Origin: JAPLSN01 sp964482955
GTDB taxonomy: Bacteria; Spirochaetota; Spirochaetia; Treponematales; UBA12059
Direction of reading: 5' to 3'
NCBI GenBank assembly: GCA_964482955.1
Contig: CAYZZW010000009.1
Coordinates: forward strand, 1-64,000
DNA: 64,000 nt
This document shows, piece by piece, positions 1-9,644 of this stretch (position 1 is the stretch's first letter; each line of letters starts with the position of its first letter). Both the position numbers and the translations under genes were made by a program. Under the pieces are notes generated by a model. That model searched no databases and had not been told where the DNA came from. It saw only the letters and a program-made list of their open reading frames with translations.

Positions 1-145
1 CCATGACCGTATCCTCTCACACAAAACGGTCTCCGGCAAACCCGGGGCGGTTCACTGTCGGTTCCAATGTAGACAGCTTCCGCGATTTCGGGCAGCATTC
101 CGGAAGCGGCAGGACCATGCCGGCCTGACGCGGAGGGTATCTTCC

Positions 146-3100
146 GTGAAAAACATGCTCGCGCGGATCGCTTTCGCGCTCTTCGCGCTCGCGTTGTGTA
201 CCTCGCAGCTGACCTTGGTAAAACCCGCGACGTCGAACGGGGGAAAGCCTACCATCCAGGTGGAATTGGGGCATACCGAATTCGTCCGCCGGCTCGCGCT
301 TTCGGGCGACGGCGAGTACCTCTTCAGTTCGTCCGACGATCGCACGGTACGGGTATGGGAACGGCGCACGGGCCGCGAATCCAGGGCTTTTTCATTCCAT
401 AAGGCCGCCGTCACCGCGCTCTGCGCCGCCTCGGATTCCGGCTTGTTCGCCTCGGGCGACGAGAGTGGCGTGATCGCGTGGTGGGCGGAATGGAGCGAGT
501 CGCCGACCGGCGTCTTTTCCGCCGCGGCGCCTATCCTCGACCTGCGCTTCGACATCGACGGAAAGCGGCTGCGCGCGCTGTGCGCCGATGGCTCCATGCT
601 ATCCATCGACCCGAGCGGAGAGGCGACGACGGATGAACGACGCTTCGTCTCCCTCCACGGCGGGCTCGTTGTCTCGAAAGGCGCGTTCGACGCCGCGGGC
701 GCGACGGTAGCCATGGGCTTCGACGACGGCAGCGTCCTCGTCGCGTCGGGGAAAACCGGATGGAAGCCGAGATTCCTCGAAAGCAGGGACCGCGTCGTCA
801 GCGCCGTCGCCCTTTCCTCGAACGGCGCTTGGCTGTGCGCGTGCGATTACGGCGGGTCGATGCGCCTGTACTCGATCGATGGCACCCCTCGTATCGTCGC
901 CCAAACGAAGCTGCCGGCGTTCGAACGGACCCTGGGCCACGCGATGCTCGTGGATGGCGAGGCGAAGCGCGTGTACTACTCGGATTTTTCCGGCAATCTC
1001 GTGAAGGCCGGGTTCGATCTCAAGAAGATCGCGTGGACGTCGATCCCGACCTTTCCGCTCGCCCTCGCGCTCGACGGGAAACGCGCGACCTTGTTCTGCG
1101 GGACCGGCGACCTGTATTGGCGGCCCGACGCGCCCGATCTCACCTTCTTCGGTTTCAAGAACTCGATCCTCGAGCTTTCGTCCGAGGACCTTTCGGCGAA
1201 GGGCGACTACTCGGGCAAGCTGTACCCGCTTCTCGACGCGCGGTTCTTCGCGGGCGGAGGCAAGCTCGCCTTGGGCGGGTCGGACGAGCGCCTCCACGTC
1301 ATTGACCTGGTTTCCGGAAAAGTAGAGCGCACCTTCGCGGGGCACGAGGGCGAGATCAGGAAAGTCGCCGTGCTGTCGGACGACGATTCGATCGTAAGCT
1401 GCGCATGGGACGGAACGGTCCGCGTCTGGTCGCTGTCCGGCAGACGCGAAACGAGGATAATACGGGCTTCCGAGACCTTGATCGAGGAACTGTCGGTCTC
1501 GCCGGACGAAAGCCGCGTCGCCATCGTCGCTTCGGGAGGGTACGTGGGGCTCGTCGATCCGGTCGGCGGGCGCGTAGTCAAGGAGCGCCGGCTTCCGTCG
1601 GGCATGTCCAATTTCGCCGTGGCGTTCTCTCCGGACGGCGCGCGCCTCGCGGTCGGGGACGCCGCGGGCCGGATCGTCCTTCTCGACGCCGCGACCCTCG
1701 ACACCGTCGCGGAACACGCCGCCTTCGAGGGCGACTGCAAGGAAATCCGTTTTTCGCCCGACGGTTCGAGCATTTTCGCGATCGGATCCGGAAACGCCGT
1801 GGCGCGCGTCGGACTTGGCGACGGAAAGACTCTCTGGAAACAAACCTTGCCCGGCACCGCCTACATGATCAACGCCCTCGACGTCTCCCCGGACCGGCGA
1901 TGGGTGCTGGTCGGCAACGCGAGCGGGGCGGTCTTCAAGTACGACGCCGTCTCCGGAGAACTCGAAAAGACGCTCGCGGAACATCAAAGCTACGTCTTTT
2001 CGGTCAGCTACGCTTCCGGCGGGAAATTCTACGTCACGTGCGGCAGGGACTCGACGTTCCGCGTCTTCCGCGCGTCCGACGATACCCTCCTGTGCTCGGG
2101 CATGACGGATCCCGACGGGCGCGAATACCTCTTCTGGACCCCGCAAGGTTATTTTTCCGGTACGAAAACCGGCATCATGTCGTTCGCCCACGTCACCGAC
2201 GGCCATGAGACCTATGGCATCGACCAGTTCTTCGAACGGTATTACCGCCCCGACAAGGTGCTCGCGGCCTTCGCGGGCGAGACGGGCAAGGAACCCGGAC
2301 CGTTCGGCGAGCGCATCGCGAAACTGCCCGCGCTCGCGATCGAGATCGTCGCGGGCAATCCCGGGAAAACGGAAACCGTGGTCGACGGCTCGTCCGTCCG
2401 CGACAAGGACGTCACGGTCCGTGTTCGCGTGACCGACCGAGGCGGCGGCATCGGGCCGGTGCGGGTGTACGACAACGGAAAGCTCGTCGGATCGGCGACG
2501 AGGGGCGAAGGCGACAAGGCGCCCGTATTCGAGCGCGCTTTCCGGATATCGCTCGCGGAAGGAGAAAACCGGGTCCGCGCCGTCGCCACGGCGGCGGACG
2601 GAACGGAAACGGATCCGGCGGTCGTCGTCGTCACGCACGTCCCGGGCCGATCGGCGAAGCCCAACCTGTTCATCCTCGCGATCGGCATCGACCAGTACCG
2701 GAACGCCAATTACGCGCTCGAATACTGCGTCGCCGACGCGATGGCCTTCGTCGAAGCGCTGACGCCGAAAGCCCGCAAGCTGTTCGGCGACGTGTTCGTC
2801 GATCCGGTCTTGGACCGCCAGGCCAGCAAAGCGGAAATCCTCAGGCGTTTCGATGACCTGCGCGAACGAATCGCGCCGAGCGACGTGTTCGTCCTGTTCT
2901 ACTCCGGTCACGGCATCGCCCAGGAGGCGCTTCCCGGGGACCCCGGATCCGGGACGGAATTCTACTATGTCCTGAGCGAAGTCACGCAGATGCACGATCC
3001 GGCGAGGGTATCCCTCGAGGGCATTTCCGGGACGGAGATGCGGGAACTCCTCTCCGGGATCAAGGCGACGAAGCAGGTCCTGTTCATAGACGCCTGCAAC

Positions 3101-3436
3101 TCCGGCGCCTTCGCGCGGCAATTCTCGGCGAGGGGGGCGGCCGAAGAAAGCGCCTTGGCGAAGCTGAGCCGCTCCACGGGATCCGTCATTTTCGCTTCCA
3201 CGACGAAAGACCAGGAGGCGTTCGAATACGAGTCGCTGGGGCACGGCATATTCACTTACGTCCTCATCGAGGCGGTCGACGGGGCGGGGAGCCTCGCGAA
3301 CGGGCAATTGACCGCCGCGTCGCTCAAAGCCTATATCGACGACAAGATCCCGGAGTACACGCAGAAATTCCGGGGACAGGAGCAATACCCCACGACCTTC
3401 CTGTGGGGTCAGGATTTTCCCCTCGGATTGCGCTGA
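146..3436 (+). CDS. Exported WD40-repeat protein with C-terminal caspase (peptidase C14) domain
   Basis: The 1096-residue protein starts with a hydrophobic signal-like segment (residues 3-22), so it probably acts outside the cytoplasm. Residues about 40-650 are a series of beta-propeller repeats with GH...WD-like spacing (for example FAGHEGEIRKVAVL and DGTVRVWSLSG). A beta-sandwich-like stretch follows near 745-830, then a caspase fold from about 840. The caspase dyad is intact: His922 in FYSGHG and Cys984 in FIDACNSG. The family hydrolyses peptide bonds, usually after Arg/Lys in bacterial forms; the substrate here is unknown. The GTG at 146 is chosen because GGAGG lies 9 nt upstream; an ATG at 155 is less well placed. 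No partner gene in an operon. Domain assignment is secure, role is not. Confidence 0.88.
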   Translation: MKNMLARIAFALFALALCTSQLTLVKPATSNGGKPTIQVELGHTEFVRRLALSGDGEYLFSSSDDRTVRVWERRTGRESRAFSFHKAAVTALCAASDSGLFASGDESGVIAWWAEWSESPTGVFSAAAPILDLRFDIDGKRLRALCADGSMLSIDPSGEATTDERRFVSLHGGLVVSKGAFDAAGATVAMGFDDGSVLVASGKTGWKPRFLESRDRVVSAVALSSNGAWLCACDYGGSMRLYSIDGTPRIVAQTKLPAFERTLGHAMLVDGEAKRVYYSDFSGNLVKAGFDLKKIAWTSIPTFPLALALDGKRATLFCGTGDLYWRPDAPDLTFFGFKNSILELSSEDLSAKGDYSGKLYPLLDARFFAGGGKLALGGSDERLHVIDLVSGKVERTFAGHEGEIRKVAVLSDDDSIVSCAWDGTVRVWSLSGRRETRIIRASETLIEELSVSPDESRVAIVASGGYVGLVDPVGGRVVKERRLPSGMSNFAVAFSPDGARLAVGDAAGRIVLLDAATLDTVAEHAAFEGDCKEIRFSPDGSSIFAIGSGNAVARVGLGDGKTLWKQTLPGTAYMINALDVSPDRRWVLVGNASGAVFKYDAVSGELEKTLAEHQSYVFSVSYASGGKFYVTCGRDSTFRVFRASDDTLLCSGMTDPDGREYLFWTPQGYFSGTKTGIMSFAHVTDGHETYGIDQFFERYYRPDKVLAAFAGETGKEPGPFGERIAKLPALAIEIVAGNPGKTETVVDGSSVRDKDVTVRVRVTDRGGGIGPVRVYDNGKLVGSATRGEGDKAPVFERAFRISLAEGENRVRAVATAADGTETDPAVVVVTHVPGRSAKPNLFILAIGIDQYRNANYALEYCVADAMAFVEALTPKARKLFGDVFVDPVLDRQASKAEILRRFDDLRERIAPSDVFVLFYSGHGIAQEALPGDPGSGTEFYYVLSEVTQMHDPARVSLEGISGTEMRELLSGIKATKQVLFIDACNSGAFARQFSARGAAEESALAKLSRSTGSVIFASTTKDQEAFEYESLGHGIFTYVLIEAVDGAGSLANGQLTAASLKAYIDDKIPEYTQKFRGQEQYPTTFLWGQDFPLGLR

Positions 3437-3521
3437 ACGTCCTCCGTTTCGCGGCGCCGCATTCCGGAACGGTTCCGCCCAACGTAGACAGCTCGGGTGC
3501 TTTCCTATATAAATCTCTATC

Positions 3522-4232
3522 GTGGCGATAAAAGCGGTCGGATTCGACATCGATGGCACGCTCTACCCCAACCTGGGGCTTTACGCGCTCCTGGCGCCGG
3601 AGGCCGCGCGCAACCTGCGCTTCCTCGTGGCATTCGGGCGCGTGCGGCGCGAACTCCGCGAACTCACGCGCGCGCCCGAATACCGCGACGCGGCCGCGGG
3701 CCTTTCGGGACCGGAAGCCCTGGACGGCTTCCGACGCTTCCAGGCGTCCCTCGCGGCCCGGCGCCTCTCCATCGGGGAGGACGAAGCCCTCGCGACGATC
3801 GACGCGATCGTGTACCGCGATTTCGTCGAGGTTTTCGCCCGCGTGCGGTCCTTCCCCCGCGTGGACTGGGCCCTGGCGACGCTCAAGGCTTCCGGCTTGA
3901 AGCTGGGCGCGCTGTCGGACTTGCCCGCGGCGCGGAAACTCGAACTCATGGGTCTCGACCGCCACTTCGACGCGGCCCTGTCGAGCGAGGACACGGGTTT
4001 CCTGAAGCCTTCGCCCGAACCCTTCCTCGAACTCGCTTCGCGGCTCGGGGAAAAGCCGGAAGACATCGTCTACGTGGGAAACTCGTCGCGCTACGACGTG
4101 GAGGGCGCCCGCGGCGTCGGGATGAAGACCGCCCTCGTCTCTCGCCGGAAACGCCGCGGCGCCGACTTCGTCTTCACCGACTACCGCGCGCTCGTCGATT
4201 GGATCGGCGACCTTCGCGGCTCGGGCGCCTGA
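3522..4232 (+). CDS. HAD-superfamily hydrolase (probable phosphatase)
   Basis: A 236-residue HAD hydrolase. Motif I is FDIDGT (nucleophile Asp9, general acid Asp11), a serine-containing motif II lies in GALSD, the motif III lysine is in FLKPSPEP and motif IV reads VGNSSRYDVEGA, the layout of phosphoglycolate-phosphatase-like enzymes with an inserted helical cap (residues about 15-95). The substrate cannot be told. The start is a GTG with no Shine-Dalgarno; instead TATAAA sits 8 nt upstream (3508-3513), which would give an almost leaderless transcript. It stands alone, 85 bp after the caspase gene. Confidence 0.85.
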   Translation: MAIKAVGFDIDGTLYPNLGLYALLAPEAARNLRFLVAFGRVRRELRELTRAPEYRDAAAGLSGPEALDGFRRFQASLAARRLSIGEDEALATIDAIVYRDFVEVFARVRSFPRVDWALATLKASGLKLGALSDLPAARKLELMGLDRHFDAALSSEDTGFLKPSPEPFLELASRLGEKPEDIVYVGNSSRYDVEGARGVGMKTALVSRRKRRGADFVFTDYRALVDWIGDLRGSGA

Positions 4233-4289
4233 CGCGTCCGGGACTCGGTTCGCGCCTCGAAGAGGCGCGTTTCCTCGAGGCGCGCGGCG

Positions 4290-4658
4290 TCAGTCCCGCT
4301 CCCGGTAAAAATCCAGCTCGCGCCGGCTCAACACGACGGTCGTGCCCATCTCGGGCGACACGTCGATGCGCTCGAGCTCGACCATCGTGCCGACCAGCTC
4401 CATCTCGAGCCCGTCGCGGCGGCGTCCCGCGAGTCCGCCGTAGTACGAGGCGATCTCGGGCTGGACCGGCCCGTCGAACACTTTCCGCAGATACTCGTCG
4501 TCCTCGGACGTGACCGCGAAACCGGGCGCGGACACCGCGCAGTACGAGATGCTCTCCCCGAAGTCGTAGGAGAGGCGCACCCTGCGCGCGCCGCGCACGT
4601 AGAGGAATTTCGCGAGCTCGTCGCCCGCGCGGAACAGCTGCGTGACGTCAAGATTCAT
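4290..4658 (-). CDS. Conserved small protein of unknown function coupled to DUF1576 gene
   Basis: A 122-residue soluble, acidic protein that I do not recognise. Its start codon lies inside the end of the DUF1576 membrane-protein gene: the ATG at 4658-4656 precedes the upstream stop codon (4650-4648), an 11-bp overlap, and an AGGG-type ribosome site stands just before it. This implies translational coupling and a shared job with the membrane protein. No signal peptide or transmembrane helix. A stretch with YDFGESISYCAV and a C-terminal LSRRELDFYRERD look like ordinary alpha/beta protein; no catalytic motif is visible. Confidence 0.72.
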   Translation of the reverse strand: MNLDVTQLFRAGDELAKFLYVRGARRVRLSYDFGESISYCAVSAPGFAVTSEDDEYLRKVFDGPVQPEIASYYGGLAGRRRDGLEMELVGTMVELERIDVSPEMGTTVVLSRRELDFYRERD

Positions 4659-5943
4659 TGCGTCGCCCTTCCCGGAGCCAGTCGAGCACCGGCACGAGGA
4701 TGCCGGCGACCATGCCGCCGGAAAACCCGTTGTTGTAGAGGTTGAGTCCGCCGTGGAGGACGCCCACGTTGACGACGAGGGCGAGGTGGAGCACGCCGGC
4801 GACCAGGCCGGCCACGGGGCCGTACGCGCCGGCGATCGGCGCGAGCGTGGCCGAGAAGAGCACGGCCAGCTGGCTGGTCGGCGCGTCGAGCCCGTAACGC
4901 GTGAACCAGGCGGCCGCCGCCGCGCCGACCATGGGCGGCAGCGCGTTGAGCGGGTGCTTGCCGAAGGCGGAAAAGCCCGCGATCGTGAGGATGCCGCCGA
5001 TCACGGGGCCGTTCCAGTCGCCCCCGATGGCGAGGACGAAACCGCAGGCGACGAGGCCCATGACTCCCATATTGAAGAGCGTCGGCCCCGCGCCGAAGAC
5101 GCGCGCGAAGTCGCTCACGAGTCGACCGGACGATTTCACGATGCCGAGCCACGAGGCGAGGACGCCCTTGCCTCCGCGGGCGACTCCCGCGACCGCGAGC
5201 AGCGCGAAGCCGACGGCCAGGAAGGGCAGGGTGCGTTCCGGCCCTTCCTCGGCCCAGGCGAAGCCGCCCGAAAGCGGCAGGTCGAAGGCCCTGAGGAGCG
5301 ACATGGCCACCGTGCCGACGAAGCCGGCCGCGAAGCCGATGTTGTAGAGGTTGTAGCCGCGCGTGAAGTCGAGCGCGTTGCGCGCGATCGGCGGCAGGAT
5401 GAAGCCCGAGGCGAGCCCGGCGAAGACGCCGAGGACGATGTTCCACGGCGTCGCGATGCCGAGCCCGAAGGCGAACTCGCTGACTGTGGGCGCCAGGGCC
5501 GTGCCGAAGAGCGCCACGATGATGTTCTCCGTGAACGGCCGGCGCGAGACGAGGGAATAAATCGCAACGCCGCCCGCGACCGGCAGGACGTTGAAGGCGT
5601 TTTTCCCGAAGAGCGAAAAGCCCGCCACCGTGAAGACCGCAGCGACCACGGGACCGGAGGCGCGCACGCCGGACGCGACGACGAGGATCAACGCGCCGAG
5701 CGCGAGGAGTCCCGCGTTGAAAAACGCCGGTCCGAGCCCCGCGCGCGCGACGTAGTCGTTGATCAGGATGTCCGGCTCGACCACGATGGCCCCGAGCCCC
5801 GAGACGAGGGCCGCGGGCGAATAATCCGCGTGGTGCGCGCCGAAGACGAGGAGCGACAGGGCGACGACGAGGAGCGCGCGCTTCAGGAAGGCGGAGTCGG
5901 TGAGTTCGGCCGCCTGGGGGCGCGTGACGCTGAACGGCTGCAT
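4648..5943 (-). CDS. DUF1576-family polytopic membrane protein
   Basis: A 431-residue integral membrane protein with about ten or more hydrophobic segments and a clear internal duplication. The blocks FNAGLLAL...AGFSLFGKNAFN (first half) and FNMGVMGL...AGFSAFGKHPLN (second half) match, as do GYNLYNIGFAAG and GLNLYNNGFSGG. This inverted-or-tandem two-half plan is typical of transporters and matches the DUF1576 family (about 430 residues), whose function is unknown. The start is the ATG at 5943; TATACT lies only 6 nt upstream (5955-5950) with no Shine-Dalgarno, so the mRNA may be leaderless. First gene of a two-gene operon with the 122-residue protein. Confidence 0.82.
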   Translation of the reverse strand: MQPFSVTRPQAAELTDSAFLKRALLVVALSLLVFGAHHADYSPAALVSGLGAIVVEPDILINDYVARAGLGPAFFNAGLLALGALILVVASGVRASGPVVAAVFTVAGFSLFGKNAFNVLPVAGGVAIYSLVSRRPFTENIIVALFGTALAPTVSEFAFGLGIATPWNIVLGVFAGLASGFILPPIARNALDFTRGYNLYNIGFAAGFVGTVAMSLLRAFDLPLSGGFAWAEEGPERTLPFLAVGFALLAVAGVARGGKGVLASWLGIVKSSGRLVSDFARVFGAGPTLFNMGVMGLVACGFVLAIGGDWNGPVIGGILTIAGFSAFGKHPLNALPPMVGAAAAAWFTRYGLDAPTSQLAVLFSATLAPIAGAYGPVAGLVAGVLHLALVVNVGVLHGGLNLYNNGFSGGMVAGILVPVLDWLREGRRNES

Positions 5944-6023
5944 GGGATCAGTATACGTGCATCGCGCCCGAGGGCAAGGTTTTTTTCCGGTCCGGGCGAA
6001 CGGGAATTCGCGCCGCGGCGGCG

Positions 6024-9000
6024 TCAGTCCCGCCAGACCTCGGCGACGAAGGGCAGCTCGGCGATGCGCGCGAGCGCCTCGTCCGAGGACGCGAGCTTGA
6101 TCTGCTCGTTGGCGCGGACCGAGGCGGTTCCGCCCGCCGTCGGGACGTGGAAGACCACCGAGCAGGAGCCGTCCATGTCGACGAGCGCGTCGCGGAGGGG
6201 ATAGAGGGCTTCTTCCGAATCGAAGCCGTCGGTCAGCCTGACGTGCACTTCTCGCACGGATCTCTCCTTGAGGTTGTCCGGGTGTTCCACGCGGTCGACC
6301 TTCATGCTGGGTTTGTCCCTCGTGAGGTCGATGTCGCCCACGAGGCAGAGCACCGCGTCCGGCACGAACTGGGCGCGGTGTTTTTCGAGCGTGTCGGCGA
6401 ACACGACGATCTCGATCGTGCCCGCGAAATCCTCCACGGTGCCGAAGGCCATCTTCTTGCCGGTTTTCGTGACGATCTCGCGGAATTCCCTGAGCATCGC
6501 GACGGCGGTGTACTGGCGCTTGGGCTCGGCGCGCCCGGGATGCGCGATGGGCGCGTCCGCGCAGCGTTCCCAGATCTTGCGGTACTCGTCCATCGGGTGC
6601 CCGGAGAAGAAGAAGCCGAGCAGTTCCTTCTCGAAGCCGAGCAGTTCCGAGCGGGGGTACTCGTCCGTCTTCGCGAAGTCGAAGGGCGGGAACTCGACCT
6701 CTCCCGAGCTTTCGAAGAGACTCGTCTGCCCGAAGGCGCCGGCTTCCTCGACGTTGCCGACGTACTCCACCGCGCGCTCGACGTTCGTCATGATCGTGCG
6801 GCGGTTCGGGCCGGTGGAATCGAAGCAGCCCGCGAGCGCGAGCGACTCGAGGACCTTGCGGTTCACGGCGGAGGTTCCGAGTCGCGTGAGGAAGTCGACG
6901 AAGCCTTCGAACGGCCCGCGCTTTTCCCGCTCCGCGACGATGGCGCGGGCCACGCCGTCGCCGACCCCCTTGATGCCGAGGAGTCCGTAGACGATGCGGC
7001 CTTCGACCACCGCGAAGAAGCGGTCCGAGCGGTTCACGTCCGGCGGGTCGAGGGCTATGCCCATCGCCTTCGCCTCCGCGATGTACTCGGTCAGCTTGTC
7101 GGTGTTCGAGATTTCGTTCGTGAGGTTTGCCGCCATGAACTCGGCGGGATAGTTCGCCTTGAGGTAGGCGGTGCGGTAGGCGACCACGGAGTAGGCCGCG
7201 GCGTGCGACTTGTTGAAGCCGTACTCGGCGAAGGGCGCCAGGATGTCGTATATGCGGTTCGCGTCGGAGGCCTTGAAGCCGCTTTTCTCCGCGCCCGCGA
7301 CGAAGGGCACGCGCTCCTTGTCGAGGATCTCCTTCTTCTTCTTTCCCATGGCGCGACGGAGCATGTCGGCTTGCCCGAGGCTGTAGCCCGCGATCCGCTG
7401 GGCCACCTGCATCACCTGTTCCTGGTAGACGATGACGCCGTAGGTTTCCTTGAGGATAGGCTCGAGGCACGGGTCGGGGTACTCGACCTTCTTGCGGCCC
7501 CACTTGCCGTCGATGAACTGCGGGATGTACGCCATCGGTCCCGGGCGGTAGAGCGCGTTGAGGGCGATGAGGTCCTCCATGCGCGTGGGCTTGGCCTGCT
7601 TGAGGATGCCCTGCATGCCCGAGCTCTCGAACTGGAAGACCGACGTGCTCTTGCCCTCGCCGAGGAGCTCGTAGGTGCGCCTGTCGTCCTCCGGGAAATC
7701 CTCCTCGCGCAGGTCGATGCCGCGCTTCCGCACGAGGTCGAGCGTGTTCTTGAGGAGCGTGAGCGTCTTGAGCCCGAGGAAGTCCATCTTCACGAGGCCG
7801 CAGTCCTCGAGCACGTCCATCGTGAACTGCGTGGCGACCGCGCCCGTCTTGGTGTCCTTGAAGAGCGGCACGTAGTCGGTGAGCACGGTCTTGCCGATGA
7901 CGATGCCGGCCGCGTGGAAGCTCGTGTGCCGGTTCTTGTTCTCCAGCTTGCGCGCCGTCGCGAAGAGGTCCGGGTACTTCGCCTCGTACTCGGCGAGCTT
8001 CGGTTCGAGGCGGAAGGCTTCCTCGAGCGTCATCTTGGGATCTTCCGGCACGAGCTTGGCGATGTCGTTCGACTCCGCGAAGGGGATGTCGAGCGCGCGC
8101 GCGACGTCCTTGATGACGGCCTTGGCCTTGAGCGTCCCGAACGTGGCGATCTGCCCGACGCGGTCGTTCCCGTATTTCCGCGTGACGTAGTCGATGACCT
8201 CGCCGCGGCGCTCGTAGCAGAAGTCGACGTCGAAGTCCGGCATCGACACGCGCTCGGGGTTGAGGAAGCGCTCGAAGAGGAGCCCGTACTTGATCGGGTC
8301 GATGTCGGTGATGCGGAGCGCGTAGGCGACGATGGAGCCCGCGCCCGAACCGCGCCCCGGCCCCACGGGGATGCCGTGGTCCTTGGCCCAGGTGATGAAG
8401 TCGGCCACGATGAGGAAGTAGCCGACGAAGTCCATGAGGACGATGATGGCCATCTCGAAGTCGAGCCGGTCGATCAGGTCTTTCGTCGGCTCTCCGTAGC
8501 GCCTGCGGAGGCCCTCGTTCGACGAGCGGATGAAGTAGCGCGTCACCGGCTGCTCGAGCCGGAGCTCCAGGGCCGCGCGCTGCTCGGGCGCGAGCTCGGC
8601 GGCGGGCACGCTCTTCGACTTCGGGTTGGGGCGGCACACCGTCACGTCGTCGAACTTGCCGATGAGCGCGGCCACGCGTTCGACCTCGGGCTTCGCGAGC
8701 TCGTCCTGCGCCTCGTCGTAGCTGGACGGGATCTCGAAATCCGGCAGGAGCGGCCCCGGCGTGGGGATCTTCGCGCGGCACATCTCGTCGATGACGAGCG
8801 TGTTCGAGATCGCCTCCGGCACCTCGTCGAAGAGGACGGCCATCTCGTCCGCGGTCTTCATGTAGAACTCGGAGCCGGGGAAGCGCATGCGCTGGGCGTC
8901 CGACACCTTCTTGCCGGTGCCCACGCAGAGCAGGATGTCGTGCGCCTGCGCGTCCGCCTTTTCGAGGTAGTGCATGTCGTTCGTGGCGACCAGGCGGAAC

Positions 9001-9596
9001 CCGTCGCGCTTCGCCAGGGCCACGAGCTCGCGGTTCACGGTGCGCTCTTCGGGGATGCCGTGGTCCTGCAATTCGAGGAAGAAGGCGTCGGCGCCGAAGA
9101 CGTCCCGGTAGCGGGCAGCCTTGGCCCGCGCGTCGTCCGTCCTCCCCGACAGGATCAACTGGGGCAGTTCGCCGCCGATGCAGGCGGTGGAACAGACGAG
9201 GCCCGCCGCGTGCGCGAAGAGGACTTCCTCGTCGATGCGCGGCTTGTAATAGAAACCTTCCGTATACGCGATCGACGAGAGCTTGACGAGATTGCGCCAG
9301 CCCGTCTCGTTCCGCGCCAGGAGCACGAGATGGTAGTACTTGTTGCCCGACTCCGTGCCGGCCTTTTCGTGCCGGCTGCCCCCCGCCACGTAGAACTCGC
9401 AGCCGAGGATGCCGTTGATCCCCGCCTCCTTGGCCGCCTTCATGAACTTGAAGGCGCCGAAGAGGTTCCCGTGGTCGGTTACGGCGAGGCCGCGCATGCC
9501 GAGCGCCGCCGCGCGCTTGGCCATGGCGCCGACCGAGGCCGCCCCGTCGAGGAGGGAGAAATCCGAATGGTTATGAAGGTGGACGAACTCGGCCAT
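6024..9596 (-). CDS. dnaE: DNA polymerase III alpha subunit
   Basis: Replicative polymerase, 1190 residues, the usual size for DnaE1-type enzymes. The N-terminal PHP domain begins at once (FVHLHNHSDFSLLDG, later VTDHGN). The palm carries PDFDVDF with the catalytic aspartates at 456 and 458, and KMDFLGLKTLTLL supplies the third acidic residue. Helix-hairpin-helix and C-terminal OB-fold regions follow (YTAVAMLREFREIVTKTGKKMAFG is typical of the OB part). A linker around 290-340 is rather long. The start at 9596 has TATACT 10 nt upstream (9612-9607) and no Shine-Dalgarno. Monocistronic by position. Confidence 0.97.
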   Translation of the reverse strand: MAEFVHLHNHSDFSLLDGAASVGAMAKRAAALGMRGLAVTDHGNLFGAFKFMKAAKEAGINGILGCEFYVAGGSRHEKAGTESGNKYYHLVLLARNETGWRNLVKLSSIAYTEGFYYKPRIDEEVLFAHAAGLVCSTACIGGELPQLILSGRTDDARAKAARYRDVFGADAFFLELQDHGIPEERTVNRELVALAKRDGFRLVATNDMHYLEKADAQAHDILLCVGTGKKVSDAQRMRFPGSEFYMKTADEMAVLFDEVPEAISNTLVIDEMCRAKIPTPGPLLPDFEIPSSYDEAQDELAKPEVERVAALIGKFDDVTVCRPNPKSKSVPAAELAPEQRAALELRLEQPVTRYFIRSSNEGLRRRYGEPTKDLIDRLDFEMAIIVLMDFVGYFLIVADFITWAKDHGIPVGPGRGSGAGSIVAYALRITDIDPIKYGLLFERFLNPERVSMPDFDVDFCYERRGEVIDYVTRKYGNDRVGQIATFGTLKAKAVIKDVARALDIPFAESNDIAKLVPEDPKMTLEEAFRLEPKLAEYEAKYPDLFATARKLENKNRHTSFHAAGIVIGKTVLTDYVPLFKDTKTGAVATQFTMDVLEDCGLVKMDFLGLKTLTLLKNTLDLVRKRGIDLREEDFPEDDRRTYELLGEGKSTSVFQFESSGMQGILKQAKPTRMEDLIALNALYRPGPMAYIPQFIDGKWGRKKVEYPDPCLEPILKETYGVIVYQEQVMQVAQRIAGYSLGQADMLRRAMGKKKKEILDKERVPFVAGAEKSGFKASDANRIYDILAPFAEYGFNKSHAAAYSVVAYRTAYLKANYPAEFMAANLTNEISNTDKLTEYIAEAKAMGIALDPPDVNRSDRFFAVVEGRIVYGLLGIKGVGDGVARAIVAEREKRGPFEGFVDFLTRLGTSAVNRKVLESLALAGCFDSTGPNRRTIMTNVERAVEYVGNVEEAGAFGQTSLFESSGEVEFPPFDFAKTDEYPRSELLGFEKELLGFFFSGHPMDEYRKIWERCADAPIAHPGRAEPKRQYTAVAMLREFREIVTKTGKKMAFGTVEDFAGTIEIVVFADTLEKHRAQFVPDAVLCLVGDIDLTRDKPSMKVDRVEHPDNLKERSVREVHVRLTDGFDSEEALYPLRDALVDMDGSCSVVFHVPTAGGTASVRANEQIKLASSDEALARIAELPFVAEVWRD

Positions 9597-9644
9597 GGTC
9601 GACCCCAGTATACCGGGCGGGTTCCCCCCGTGGAAGGGGGAGCG

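Noticed and set aside
599..3559. A 986-codon open frame on the minus strand opposite the caspase gene
   Set aside because: Its product is Arg/Asp/Val-rich without any domain, the usual shadow of a GC-rich gene read on the other strand; the plus-strand frame has intact family motifs.
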